From the NCBI GenBank assembly GCA_022340865.1, contig JAJDNC010000165.1, forward strand, positions 1-46,666: a DNA stretch of 46,666 nucleotides, read 5' to 3'. The DNA comes from Gemmatimonadota bacterium (GTDB lineage Bacteria > Gemmatimonadota > Gemmatimonadetes > Longimicrobiales > Gaopeijiaceae). Under the pieces are notes generated by a model. That model was given only the letters and a program-made list of their open reading frames with translations. It did no database searches and had not been told where the DNA came from. Of this stretch, positions 26,740 to 34,217 are shown in pieces; the first letter of the stretch is position 1; each line of letters begins with the position of its first letter. The position numbers and the translations under genes are program-made.

Positions 26740-28155
26740 GTGGCCCGGGCCGTGATCCGCACCGGCGATGTCCCGCCCCTGCGTGGGTGGGTGGCCACCC
26801 TGGCCCTGGCCGCCGCGGCGAGCGTGATGGCACCGGGCGCGGGACGGGCACAGCAGGCCCCCACGCTGCTTTCGGCCGAGGTGCGTCTGTCCGACTACGG
26901 CATCACCGGCTGGACCTCGGCGCAATGGGGGCGCGTCTCGGTGGTCCACGCGCCCGACGGGCCCCGGTTGAGCGTCTCCTTCCTGCGGGGCACGCCGTAC
27001 CGGGGCATGGCGCCGGCCCCCGCCCCGCCTCCTCCCCTGCCAGCCGCCGGAGCGGAGCCGGCACCGGGAAGAAGGGCCAAGGCCCTCTGGGTGTGGAACA
27101 CCGCCGGGCTCCTGGGCGACTCCGTGGCCCGGGACGCCTTCCTGGGGTTCGTCGGCGCCCACGGCTTCACGCGGATCTTCCTCCAGCTCGCTCCGGCGAA
27201 GGGCGAGCGGGCTCGCGCCGGGTTCGTGCCCTTCGACGTGAAGGCGACCGGCGCCTTGATCGGGCGCCTCTCGGCGCTGGGCGTGCAGGTGGACGCCCTC
27301 GACGGAGACCCCCGGTACGTCCTGCCCCGGAACCGTGCCGGCGTCCTCGCCACGGTCGCTCGGGTGGCCGAGGCCAACCTCCGCTTGCCGGCGCGGGAGC
27401 GCTTCCACGGGGTCCACTACGATGTCGAGCCGTACCTGGTCCCGGGGTACCAGAGCCCTCGCCGCGAGGAGATCCTGGACGGGTACGTCGGGCTGGTGAC
27501 CGCGGTGTCCCGTGCGGCCCATGCCGCCGGCCTCACCGCCGGCTTCGACGTTCCCTTCTGGCTGGGGGCACCCGACGAGGTCACGGGGAAGCAGCTCATG
27601 GCCACCCTCGATGGCGTGCGCCGACGCGTGCTGGACGAGGTGGTCTCCGTGGCGGATGAGATCACCGTGATGGACTATCGCACCTTCGCATGGGGGCCCG
27701 ACGGCGGCGTGGTCCACGCCCTCGACGATCTGCACGCCGCGGCCGCGGCCGGAGTCAGGGTCTTCGTCGGCGTCGAGACCACTCCCGTGGCGGACGAGGA
27801 CCTCTTCACGTTCCGGGGCCCTCCGGACCGCGGCTTCCCCGTGGGCCCGGGAGGGTCGTGGATCGTCCTGGAGCCGGTGGACACGGCGGTGGCACGCGTG
27901 TGGATCGTCGGCAACGAGCCGGGCCGGAAGCACCTCGCGGAGCGCCTTGCAGGGCGTGACGACCTCCTGTACTGGCCGGCCGGGCGGCCCGTGCGGGTGC
28001 CCGGCGACAAGCTGTCCTTCCACGGCCTCGGTGCGGAGCGCCTGCGCGCGGAGACAGACACCCTCGCCCATGCCCTGTCCGCCAGCCCCGCATTCGCGGG
28101 ACTGGCGTACCACGACTACGTGGGGCTCGAGGCTCTATTGGCAGGGGGAGGGTGA
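26740..28155 (+). CDS. Exported protein of unknown function, possibly a TIM-barrel hydrolase
   Basis: A 471-residue protein with GTG start at 26740, or possibly GTG 26752. The N-terminal hydrophobic stretch LRGWVATLALAAAASVMA and AGRAQQ suggest a signal peptide cleaved before QQ. A Pro/Ala-rich linker follows near residues 88-110. The rest shows alternating strands and helices of a barrel: RIFLQLAP, GVQVDALDGDPRYV, FHGVHYDVEPY, ITVMDYRTFA, VFVGVETTP. HYDVEPY with an Asp and a Glu at a strand end and DYRTFAW later resemble glycoside hydrolase active sites. I do not recognise a named family. It begins 15 bases after the MoaD-gene hairpin. Confidence 0.7.
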   Translation: MARAVIRTGDVPPLRGWVATLALAAAASVMAPGAGRAQQAPTLLSAEVRLSDYGITGWTSAQWGRVSVVHAPDGPRLSVSFLRGTPYRGMAPAPAPPPPLPAAGAEPAPGRRAKALWVWNTAGLLGDSVARDAFLGFVGAHGFTRIFLQLAPAKGERARAGFVPFDVKATGALIGRLSALGVQVDALDGDPRYVLPRNRAGVLATVARVAEANLRLPARERFHGVHYDVEPYLVPGYQSPRREEILDGYVGLVTAVSRAAHAAGLTAGFDVPFWLGAPDEVTGKQLMATLDGVRRRVLDEVVSVADEITVMDYRTFAWGPDGGVVHALDDLHAAAAAGVRVFVGVETTPVADEDLFTFRGPPDRGFPVGPGGSWIVLEPVDTAVARVWIVGNEPGRKHLAERLAGRDDLLYWPAGRPVRVPGDKLSFHGLGAERLRAETDTLAHALSASPAFAGLAYHDYVGLEALLAGGG

Positions 28156-28166
28156 GGTCGGAGGAC

Positions 28167-28251
28167 GCGAGCGAGTGAGGCGTAGTCGAATGCTACGTCG
28201 CAGCGAGTGAGTCCGCGTCGCGACGACCTCAGGTGCCGATTTCACGCGTCC
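28167..28251. repeat. 85-nt repeat, copy 1
   Basis: First of two 85-base copies that differ at about eight positions. Both start gcgagcgag and end gccgatttcacgcgtcc. Each contains a near-palindromic core, cgtag...ctacg. The end cgatttcacgcgtcc (28237-28251) pairs with a near-perfect inverted copy at 28267-28281 (14 of 15) in the spacer. It lies directly after the exported-protein gene. Confidence 0.85.
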
Positions 28252-28303
28252 GGCCGCCCTGTGATGGGACGCGTCAAATCGAGTGCATGAGCAGGAGCGC
28301 AAG

Positions 28304-28388
28304 GCGAGCGAGCGAGGCGTAGTCGGATACTACGTCGCAGCGAGCGAGTCCGCCGCGCGACGATCTCAGGCGCCGATTTCACGCGTCC
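28304..28388. repeat. 85-nt repeat, copy 2
   Basis: Second copy of the same 85-base unit, 52 bases after the first. Its core is cgtagt...actacg with a 5-base turn, a better stem than in copy 1. The copy ends one base before the 3' end of the DUF4837 gene (stop at 28390-28392). Both copies lie between convergent genes, where REP-like or transcript-ending elements are often found. Confidence 0.85.
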
Positions 28389-28389
28389 T

Positions 28390-29397
28390 TCAGGAAGGGC
28401 CGCAGCGGAACGTATCCAGTATGGTCTCGAGCTGGATCATATACTGGTACTTGTCCCGACCCGGAGCGTAGAGCCAGGCGTCGATGAGGTACATGCGGTC
28501 CTGCGCGGGACACGTGATGATCCGGTCGATGAAGGGCCCCGCCGCCGGCCAGTCCATCTGCGGCGGCTCCTTCCATACGGCCTGGATCTGGTAGGCGTCG
28601 TGGCCCCTGTACTTGAAGGGACCCTCCTTGACGTGGCTCAGGTCGACGATCTGCCCCTCCCGGTACGTGCTGACGAGCTGGGCGCGCCACTTCAGGTAGT
28701 CCTCGGGCCCGTAACCTACGGGGATGGGGCTCCGCCACGTCACCGCGATCTGCCGTATGAGCTGCGAGGGGTCGGGGTTGTCGTTCCGGAAGATCCACGA
28801 GCTGTCCGTGCTCGTGTGGGTGTACACGGTGGGGAGCGTCAGCGAGAAGCGGGCCCTGGCCATGAGCGTGTCGGCCAGGGCCGTATCCACGCCGGACATG
28901 TACATACGCTGGTGGGCCCACTGCCGGTACTGCGTATCCAGCGTCGTGTGGATCTCCGGGAGGAGCCTTACGAACTGGTCGACGGAGTCGGGAGCGGACA
29001 GGATCACCATGGTGACCTCCTGGCCGAGCGCCCAGACGTCCTGCGTCGTATACAGGCCGGGACCGTCGATGGGGGTCTTCAGCTTCTTCACAGCGGCCTG
29101 CATCCAGGGCTCCTTGCCGGTGCCCACGGCCAGGACGTGCACGCGGTGCTGCAGGTTGTCCCATCCGGGCTGTGTGGGGTCCTGGTAGGCGACGGTGAAC
29201 GTCTTCTCCTCTCTCACCGTGTAGATGGTCGGCTCCAGGGCCGCATAGACGGTGTCGCTCACCTTGTTCCAGATGGCGGGGCTCATGGCTGCCACGACCG
29301 TGGTACGATCGCCGTATGCGACGGTCGAGGGTCCGCAACCGGCGATGCCCGTGACCATGGCGGTGGCGATGAGCGTTGTGTAGAGCTGCGTGCGCAT
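28390..29397 (-). CDS. DUF4837-family lipoprotein
   Basis: A 335-residue exported protein. The start ATG 29397 gives MRTQLYTTLIATAMVTGIAGC, a lipoprotein signal with lipobox IAGC. Two earlier in-frame starts lack ribosome sites and would bury the signal. The mature part matches the DUF4837 pattern as I recall it: WNKVSDTVYAALEPTIYTVREEKTF near the start, RVHVLAVGTG, PDSVDQFVRLLPEIHTTLD, a central TWRSPIPVGYGPEDYLKWR, and FIDRIITCPAQDRMYLIDAW close to the end. The function of DUF4837 is unknown. It is convergent with the exported-protein gene across the two 85-nt repeats, and co-directional with the M3 peptidase 80 bases upstream. Confidence 0.8.
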   Translation of the reverse strand: MRTQLYTTLIATAMVTGIAGCGPSTVAYGDRTTVVAAMSPAIWNKVSDTVYAALEPTIYTVREEKTFTVAYQDPTQPGWDNLQHRVHVLAVGTGKEPWMQAAVKKLKTPIDGPGLYTTQDVWALGQEVTMVILSAPDSVDQFVRLLPEIHTTLDTQYRQWAHQRMYMSGVDTALADTLMARARFSLTLPTVYTHTSTDSSWIFRNDNPDPSQLIRQIAVTWRSPIPVGYGPEDYLKWRAQLVSTYREGQIVDLSHVKEGPFKYRGHDAYQIQAVWKEPPQMDWPAAGPFIDRIITCPAQDRMYLIDAWLYAPGRDKYQYMIQLETILDTFRCGPS

Positions 29398-29477
29398 GGT
29401 GTCTCGCAGGTTCGAGAAGACCGTGGCTTCTTCAGTCCACTCCATAGTGTACCGAACCGGGGGGCAGGGGGTTTCCG

Positions 29478-31607
29478 TCAGTCCGGTGCGGGTCCGAGGT
29501 TCCGCTCCAGCAGGGCCGTGGGGTCGGGGTCCCGTCCCATGAACCGGCGGAAGAGCCGCTCGGGATCGTCGGAGTCGCCGCGCGACAGGATGGCGTCCAC
29601 GTATGCGCGCCCGGTCTCCCGGTTGAAGATCCCTTCGCGCCGGAATCGCGTGAACACGTCCGCGTCCAGCACCTCCGACCACAGATAGCTGTAGTAGCCG
29701 GCAGCGTACCCGCCGGAGAACAGGTGCGTGAACGAGGTCAGCGGGTGCTGCTCCGCGAACACCTCGGACGGCGTGAACTCCATGAAGCACCTGCGGGCGT
29801 AGGCCATGACCTCGTCGCCGAGCGCACGATCCACCTCGGTGGTGGGAGGCGGGTCGTCGCCGGTGCCGGGAGCCGCTTCGGCGCGCGGGTCGTCCGAGGC
29901 GGACGCGGAGGCACGGAGGCGCGGTGCCAGCTCTTCATGCAGTGCCAGATCCAGGGTGCCGAAGGAGAGCTGACGCATCTGGGCCCACCCCCCCATGAAT
30001 CGGCGGGCGGCCACCATCCGCTGGAAGAGCTCGTCGGGAAACGCCTCGCCGGTCTCGTGGTGGCGGGCGAACAGGCCCAGCGCCTCCCGCTCCCAGCACC
30101 AGTTCTCCATGATCTGGCTGGGGAGCTCGACCCAGTCCCAGGCCACCCGGATGCCCGCACGTCCCTGGATCTCCACCCGCGACGTGCAGTGGTGCAGGAG
30201 GTGGCCGAACTCGTGGAAGGTGGTCTCCACCTCCCGGTGCGTGAGGAGTGGCTGGGCCTCGCCCTCGGGAGGCGTGAAGTTCCCGCAGATGACGCCCAGA
30301 TGCGGGGCGAAGCCTTCGTCCTTCGGGCCTCCGGTGATGAAGTCGTTCATCCAGGCCCCCTGACGCTTCTCCTTGCGCGGGAACCAGTCGGAGTAGAACG
30401 CTCCCACGTTGACGCCGTCCTCGTCGAAGATCTCGTAGAAGCGGACGTCGGGATGCCAGACCTCGTCGATGGTCCGCTCCCGGACGTGGAATCCGAAGGT
30501 GCGGCGCACCACCTCGAAGAGACCCTCCAGGACCTGGTCCAGGGGGAAGTAGGGTCGCAGCGCCTCGTCGTCGATGTCGAAGCGCTCCTTGCGGAGCTTC
30601 TCCATGACGTAGGCCACGTCCCAGGGCTGCAGCGTGTCGACGCCGAGCCTGGCGGCATGGACCTGGAGCTCCCGCAGGTCGCGCTCCCAGTACGGCCGGG
30701 TCCGGGCGCGCATCTCCTCCTCGAACTCCGTGGCCCGGGCACCGGTCTTGGCCATACGGTCCTCGAGCGTGTAGTCGGGAAAGCCGTCGTAGCCGAGGAT
30801 GTGCGCGAGCTCGTCACGGAGCACGAGGATGCGGGCCACCAGCGCCCGGTTGTCGTACTCGCCGTCGCGGCAGCGCAGCGCGTAGGCCGTATGGATCTGG
30901 CGGCGCAGGGCCCTGTCGTCGCAGTACTTGAGGATGGGCTCCACCGACGGGTAGTCGAGGGTGAGCAGGAACCCCTCGAGCCCCTTCTCCTCGGCCTTTG
31001 CCCGCGCTCGCCGTCGGGCAGGCTCCGGAACGCCCGCCAGGCGGGCATCGTCCTCGATGTGCAGCTCGTAGGCAGCGGTGGCGTCGAGGACGTTCTCGCT
31101 GAAACGCTGAGTGAGCTGGTCCAGCTCGACGCGCAGCGCCTCGAGCCGCTGCTTGGCGGCTACCGGGAGGTCCGCCCCGGCACGGCGGAACTCCTGCATG
31201 GTCTTGTCCAGGTGGCGGCGCTTCAGCCCCTGGAGGGCCTTCGCGCCGGGGGTGTCCCCGAACGCCTTCACACGCCTCCACAGGGCCTCGTTCAGCGGCA
31301 GCCTGGACCAGAAGGCGGACATCTCGGGCAGCACCGCATTGTACGCCTCGCGCAGCTCCGGCGTCTCGGCCACCGAGACGAGGTGTGAGGCCGGTACGAC
31401 ACGGCGCCCCAGGCGCTCCACTGCGGCGTCCAGCCTGTCGATGGTGTTCTCCCACGTGGGAGGCGCCTCGTCGGCGGCCAGGTCGTCGATTTCCCGCTGC
31501 GCCTCCGTCAGGGCCTGACGGATGCCCGGCTCCACGTGCTCGGCGCGGATCCGATGGAAGGGTATCCGATAGGCGTCGGCGAGGAGTGGATTGTCTTGGG
31601 AGGTCAT
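29478..31607 (-). CDS. M3-family zinc oligopeptidase
   Basis: A 709-residue cytoplasmic metallopeptidase of the thimet-oligopeptidase/oligopeptidase A/Dcp family. The zinc motif HEFGH is at residues 465-469 in EVETTFHEFGHLLHH, and the third ligand Glu lies downstream in ENWCWE. The N-terminal helical part starts with MTSQDNPLLADAYRIPFHRI, a family hallmark, which fixes ATG 31607. A Pro/Asp/Ser-rich, low-complexity insert (SASDDPRAEAAPGTGDDPPP) near residues 566-600 is unusual for the family and likely an exposed loop. The enzyme degrades peptides released by other proteases. It lies 80 bases from the DUF4837 gene and is divergent from the CDF exporter. Confidence 0.95.
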   Translation of the reverse strand: MTSQDNPLLADAYRIPFHRIRAEHVEPGIRQALTEAQREIDDLAADEAPPTWENTIDRLDAAVERLGRRVVPASHLVSVAETPELREAYNAVLPEMSAFWSRLPLNEALWRRVKAFGDTPGAKALQGLKRRHLDKTMQEFRRAGADLPVAAKQRLEALRVELDQLTQRFSENVLDATAAYELHIEDDARLAGVPEPARRRARAKAEEKGLEGFLLTLDYPSVEPILKYCDDRALRRQIHTAYALRCRDGEYDNRALVARILVLRDELAHILGYDGFPDYTLEDRMAKTGARATEFEEEMRARTRPYWERDLRELQVHAARLGVDTLQPWDVAYVMEKLRKERFDIDDEALRPYFPLDQVLEGLFEVVRRTFGFHVRERTIDEVWHPDVRFYEIFDEDGVNVGAFYSDWFPRKEKRQGAWMNDFITGGPKDEGFAPHLGVICGNFTPPEGEAQPLLTHREVETTFHEFGHLLHHCTSRVEIQGRAGIRVAWDWVELPSQIMENWCWEREALGLFARHHETGEAFPDELFQRMVAARRFMGGWAQMRQLSFGTLDLALHEELAPRLRASASASDDPRAEAAPGTGDDPPPTTEVDRALGDEVMAYARRCFMEFTPSEVFAEQHPLTSFTHLFSGGYAAGYYSYLWSEVLDADVFTRFRREGIFNRETGRAYVDAILSRGDSDDPERLFRRFMGRDPDPTALLERNLGPAPD

Positions 31608-31758
31608 GGGTCCGGGGTTCAGTGCGGCAAGGGGGGGCACCGAGCCAAAGCCGTAACTTAGGGATCGGGGGCCGATGGGATAGTCCGGGGGTCGACCGCA
31701 TCGCCATCTTGGAGCACGATACGGGCTCGGGCCGCGCCCCCACGGAAGGAGAAGCCGC

Positions 31759-32709
31759 GTGACCCATAGCGAAGAGCAGGGACCCGGACCGGCCCACGAC
31801 CGGGATCACCGGCGCGTGCACCGCCACGGGCTGGTGGTCCGCGAAGCCGAGGCCGGGCGCCTGAAGTGGGTGTTGGCCATCACGGCCGCGTTCATGGTGA
31901 CGGAGGCCGTGGGCGGAGTCCTCGCCGGCTCCCTCACCCTGCTGGCCGACGCGGGGCACATGCTCACGGACGCCGCGGCGCTGGGCCTCTCGCTGTTCGC
32001 GATGCGCATGGCGCAGCGCCCCGCCAACGTGGAGAAGACGTACGGATACGTCCGGCTGGAGATCCTGGCCGCCCTGGTGAACGGCGCCGCCCTCCTCGTG
32101 ATCTCCGGGCTCATCATCCGGGAGGCCTGGCTCCGGATCCGCGCCCCCGGGGCCGTGGACGGGGTGGTCATGGTGGGCATCGGGGCGCTGGGGCTCGGCG
32201 TGAATCTGGCGGGGGCCGCTCTGCTCCACGGCGGCGCCCACGGCAACCTGAACCTGAAGGGCGCCTACCTGCACATCCTCGGCGACCTCCTGGGCTCCCT
32301 CGGCGCCGTCGGGGCGGGCGCCGTGATCCTGCTCACGGGGTGGACGCCGGCAGACCCCATCGTGTCCGTCATCGTCGCCATGCTCATCCTGTTCAGCGCC
32401 TGGAAGCTGATGCGGGAGGCCACCGAGGTTCTGCTGGAGGCGGCGCCCTCGTACATCGACGTCAGCGAGGTGGTGGAGGAGCTGTCGAGCATCACCGGCC
32501 TCGAGCAGGTCCACGACGTACACGTGTGGACCCTCACCAGCGGGTTCGTCGCGCTGTCCGCTCACGGGGTCATCGACTCGCCCTCGGACCACACCCGCGT
32601 GCTGGAGGAGATCCAGGCCAGGATGAAGGCGCGGGGGATCGATCACGTCACATTTCAGCTGGAGCTTCGTACCCTTTATCAGTTGCCGGAGCGGGGGCCG
32701 GTCCCGTAA
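31759..32709 (+). CDS. Cation diffusion facilitator (CzcD-like) exporter
   Basis: A 316-residue divalent metal/proton antiporter. Six membrane helices are visible. The metal site is LADAGHMLTDAAALG in helix 2 (HxxxD) and HILGDLLGS in helix 5 (HxxxD), the zinc-type arrangement. The N-terminus is His-rich (HDRDHRRVHRHG), a likely cytoplasmic metal-capturing tail. The C-terminal domain (VHDVHVWTLTSGF) is the usual CDF dimerisation part. The GTG start at 31759 follows GGAAGGAG. It lies divergent from the M3 peptidase and upstream of the acidic protein gene. The metal is probably zinc, by family inference. Confidence 0.95.
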   Translation: MTHSEEQGPGPAHDRDHRRVHRHGLVVREAEAGRLKWVLAITAAFMVTEAVGGVLAGSLTLLADAGHMLTDAAALGLSLFAMRMAQRPANVEKTYGYVRLEILAALVNGAALLVISGLIIREAWLRIRAPGAVDGVVMVGIGALGLGVNLAGAALLHGGAHGNLNLKGAYLHILGDLLGSLGAVGAGAVILLTGWTPADPIVSVIVAMLILFSAWKLMREATEVLLEAAPSYIDVSEVVEELSSITGLEQVHDVHVWTLTSGFVALSAHGVIDSPSDHTRVLEEIQARMKARGIDHVTFQLELRTLYQLPERGPVP

Positions 32710-32716
32710 CGATCGC

Positions 32717-32743
32717 GGGTGTGGATTACCCCGGTCTTTTTTT
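32717..32743 (+). terminator. Weak terminator after the CDF gene
   Basis: GGGT (32717-32720) and ACCC (32728-32731) form a short stem around gtggatt. TTTTTTT follows at 32737-32743. The stem is short, but the T run directly precedes the promoter candidate of the acidic-protein gene. Confidence 0.35.
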
Positions 32744-32744
32744 G

Positions 32745-32772
32745 TTGACATCCCAAGAGCCCCCATTACTTT
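32745..32772 (+). promoter_or_regulatory. Promoter candidate for the acidic-protein gene
   Basis: A perfect TTGACA at 32745-32750 and TACTTT at 32767-32772 are separated by 16 bases, close to the housekeeping consensus. It would start transcription near 32779, so the acidic-protein gene has its own promoter just after the CDF gene. Confidence 0.55.
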
Positions 32773-32844
32773 CGCGCCAAGTGCCCGGGCGTTCCGAAAC
32801 GGGGCGGGATGAACCGACATTTTTTCCACGAGGAGATCAGGAAG

Positions 32845-33108
32845 ATGATCCGGTCGGGCTGGTTCGAGGATGACGTCCTCACGACTCAGGTCCTCGCCTA
32901 CGACGACGAGGATGACAACGAGAACGAGGACGCCGACGAAGACTGGGGCGACGAGGAGGAGGACTGGGACGAAGACGACTGGGACGACGACGAGGACGAC
33001 GACGAGGACGACGACGAGGGGGAGGACGACTGGGAGGACTGGGAGGAGGAGGAGGACGACGACGACGTCCTCGGGCACAAGCATCCCCACCGTCCCGACT
33101 GGAATTGA
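32845..33108 (+). CDS. Extremely acidic small protein with DW repeats
   Basis: An 87-residue protein in which 49 residues are Asp or Glu. A short normal N-terminus (MIRSGWFEDDVLTTQVLAY) is followed by an acidic stretch broken by regularly placed Trp (DEDW, EEEDW, DEDDW, EDDW, EDW) and a His-rich end GHKHPHRPDWN. ATG 32845 is preferred because GAGGAG lies 9 bases upstream. An in-frame ATG at 32809 would add 12 residues (MNRHFFHEEIRK) but lacks a spaced ribosome site. The protein has its own promoter and terminator. It could buffer metal ions next to the exporter, mimic nucleic acid, or be a disordered chaperone-like tail; none is proven. Confidence 0.75.
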   Translation: MIRSGWFEDDVLTTQVLAYDDEDDNENEDADEDWGDEEEDWDEDDWDDDEDDDEDDDEGEDDWEDWEEEEDDDDVLGHKHPHRPDWN

Positions 33109-33161
33109 CCTGAGATAGCCGCTCGAGCCGGGCGTCGAGGCCCGGCCTGCGGAATGTGCTT

Positions 33162-33197
33162 GCCGCCCCGGCCGAATGGACCGGGGCGGCGGCTTTT
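33162..33197 (+). terminator. Rho-independent terminator of the acidic-protein gene
   Basis: Perfect 10-base arms, gccgccccgg (33162-33171) and ccggggcggc (33181-33190), enclose ccgaatgga and are followed by GGCTTTT. The hairpin lies 54 bases after the acidic-protein stop and 25 bases before the sulfurtransferase start. Confidence 0.75.
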
Positions 33198-33221
33198 CGA
33201 GAACCTGTCCTGGAGCCCACC

Positions 33222-34136
33222 GTGCCCACGTCGCCGTCACGTCTCGCCCTCGCCGCCCTCGCGGCCGTCCTCGTCGCCCCTCCCCTCACGTCGGTGGCGC
33301 AGAGCCCTCCCGGGATGCTGGTGAGCGCCGCCTGGGTGGCGGCGCACCTGGAGGATCCGGGCGTCGTCGTCCTGGATGCGGAGACCCAGAAGGGGCCGTA
33401 CGACGAGGGCCACATCCCCGGCGCGCACTATCTGGACATGAGCGGCCTCATGTGGAAGGGCGACCCCCCCGTGGGCGCGGAGATGCGCGCTCCGGCGGCC
33501 GTGGACTCGGCCCTGGAGGCCGCGGGCGCCTACGACGGCGAACGCATCGTGGTGTACGGCAGCAGCCCGCTCATCGCGGCCCGGGCGTGGGTGACGCTGG
33601 ATGTCATGGGCATCGGGGGCCGCGCCTCCGTGCTGGACGGCGGCCTGGCGGAGTGGCGGCAGGAGGGACGTCCCGTTTCCACGGAGGCGCCTCCGGTCAG
33701 CCCGGGGACGCTCACCCTGCACCCCCGCAGTGGCGTCGTGGTGGACGCGGACTGGCTCCTGAGCCGGCTCCACGACCCGCACCTGACGATCCTGGATGCG
33801 CGCTCGGAGGCGGAGTACGCCGGCGAGAGCGGGGGGTCGGGGGGAGACCTGCACGCCGGGCACATTCCAGGCGCCTACGACCTCGACTGGCAGAAGCTGG
33901 TGGAGAGCCCGAAGCTGCCGCTTCTGCGGTCCCGGAAGGAGCTGGACTCGCTGGTGGACGCCTCGGGCGCCCCTCCCGGGTCCACCGTGGTGGTGTACTG
34001 CCGGACGGGGGTCCGAGCCAGCTTCGACTACTTCGTGGCTCGCCTGCTGGGCTTCCAACCCAAGCTCTACGACGGGTCCTGGCAGGACTGGGGATCGAAG
34101 GATCTGCCGTACGTGGCGGGGAAGTCCCGGAACTGA
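33222..34136 (+). CDS. Exported two-domain sulfurtransferase (rhodanese-like)
   Basis: A 304-residue thiosulfate/3-mercaptopyruvate-type sulfurtransferase. GTG 33222 is chosen because GGAG sits 6 bases before it and it starts the signal peptide VPTSPSRLALAALAAVLVA, cut near SVAQ. Two rhodanese domains follow. The first has VVVLDAETQKGPYDEGHIPG and LDGGLAEWR but no catalytic Cys (VVYGSS at its site). The second has LTILDARSEAEY, HAGHIPGAYDLDW and the active site VVVYCRTGVRAS with Cys260. Signal peptides are uncommon in this family, so it likely works in the periplasm. It ends convergently with speA. Confidence 0.9.
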   Translation: MPTSPSRLALAALAAVLVAPPLTSVAQSPPGMLVSAAWVAAHLEDPGVVVLDAETQKGPYDEGHIPGAHYLDMSGLMWKGDPPVGAEMRAPAAVDSALEAAGAYDGERIVVYGSSPLIAARAWVTLDVMGIGGRASVLDGGLAEWRQEGRPVSTEAPPVSPGTLTLHPRSGVVVDADWLLSRLHDPHLTILDARSEAEYAGESGGSGGDLHAGHIPGAYDLDWQKLVESPKLPLLRSRKELDSLVDASGAPPGSTVVVYCRTGVRASFDYFVARLLGFQPKLYDGSWQDWGSKDLPYVAGKSRN

Positions 34137-34217
34137 GGCCCATCCGGCGTCCCCGAGCGCGGAAGGGAAGTCCGCGGCGACGCGTGTCGGGACGACGGGG
34201 CGCGGCCCCGCCGGACG

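Noticed and set aside
28167..28388. CRISPR array
   Set aside because: Only two units exist, they are 85 bases long with internal variation, and no cas gene is near. They are better described as a dispersed-type repeat.
28379..29338. Alternative minus-strand frame overlapping the DUF4837 gene
   Set aside because: It lacks a signal peptide and gives a Pro/Arg/His-rich shadow, whereas the chosen frame has a lipobox and family-like blocks.
30814..33240. An 808-codon minus-strand frame covering the acidic-protein gene, with long Val/Leu runs
   Set aside because: The Val/Leu runs are the complement of the GAC/GAG-rich acidic stretch. The plus frame has a promoter, ribosome site and terminator, and neighbouring parts are antisense to known genes.
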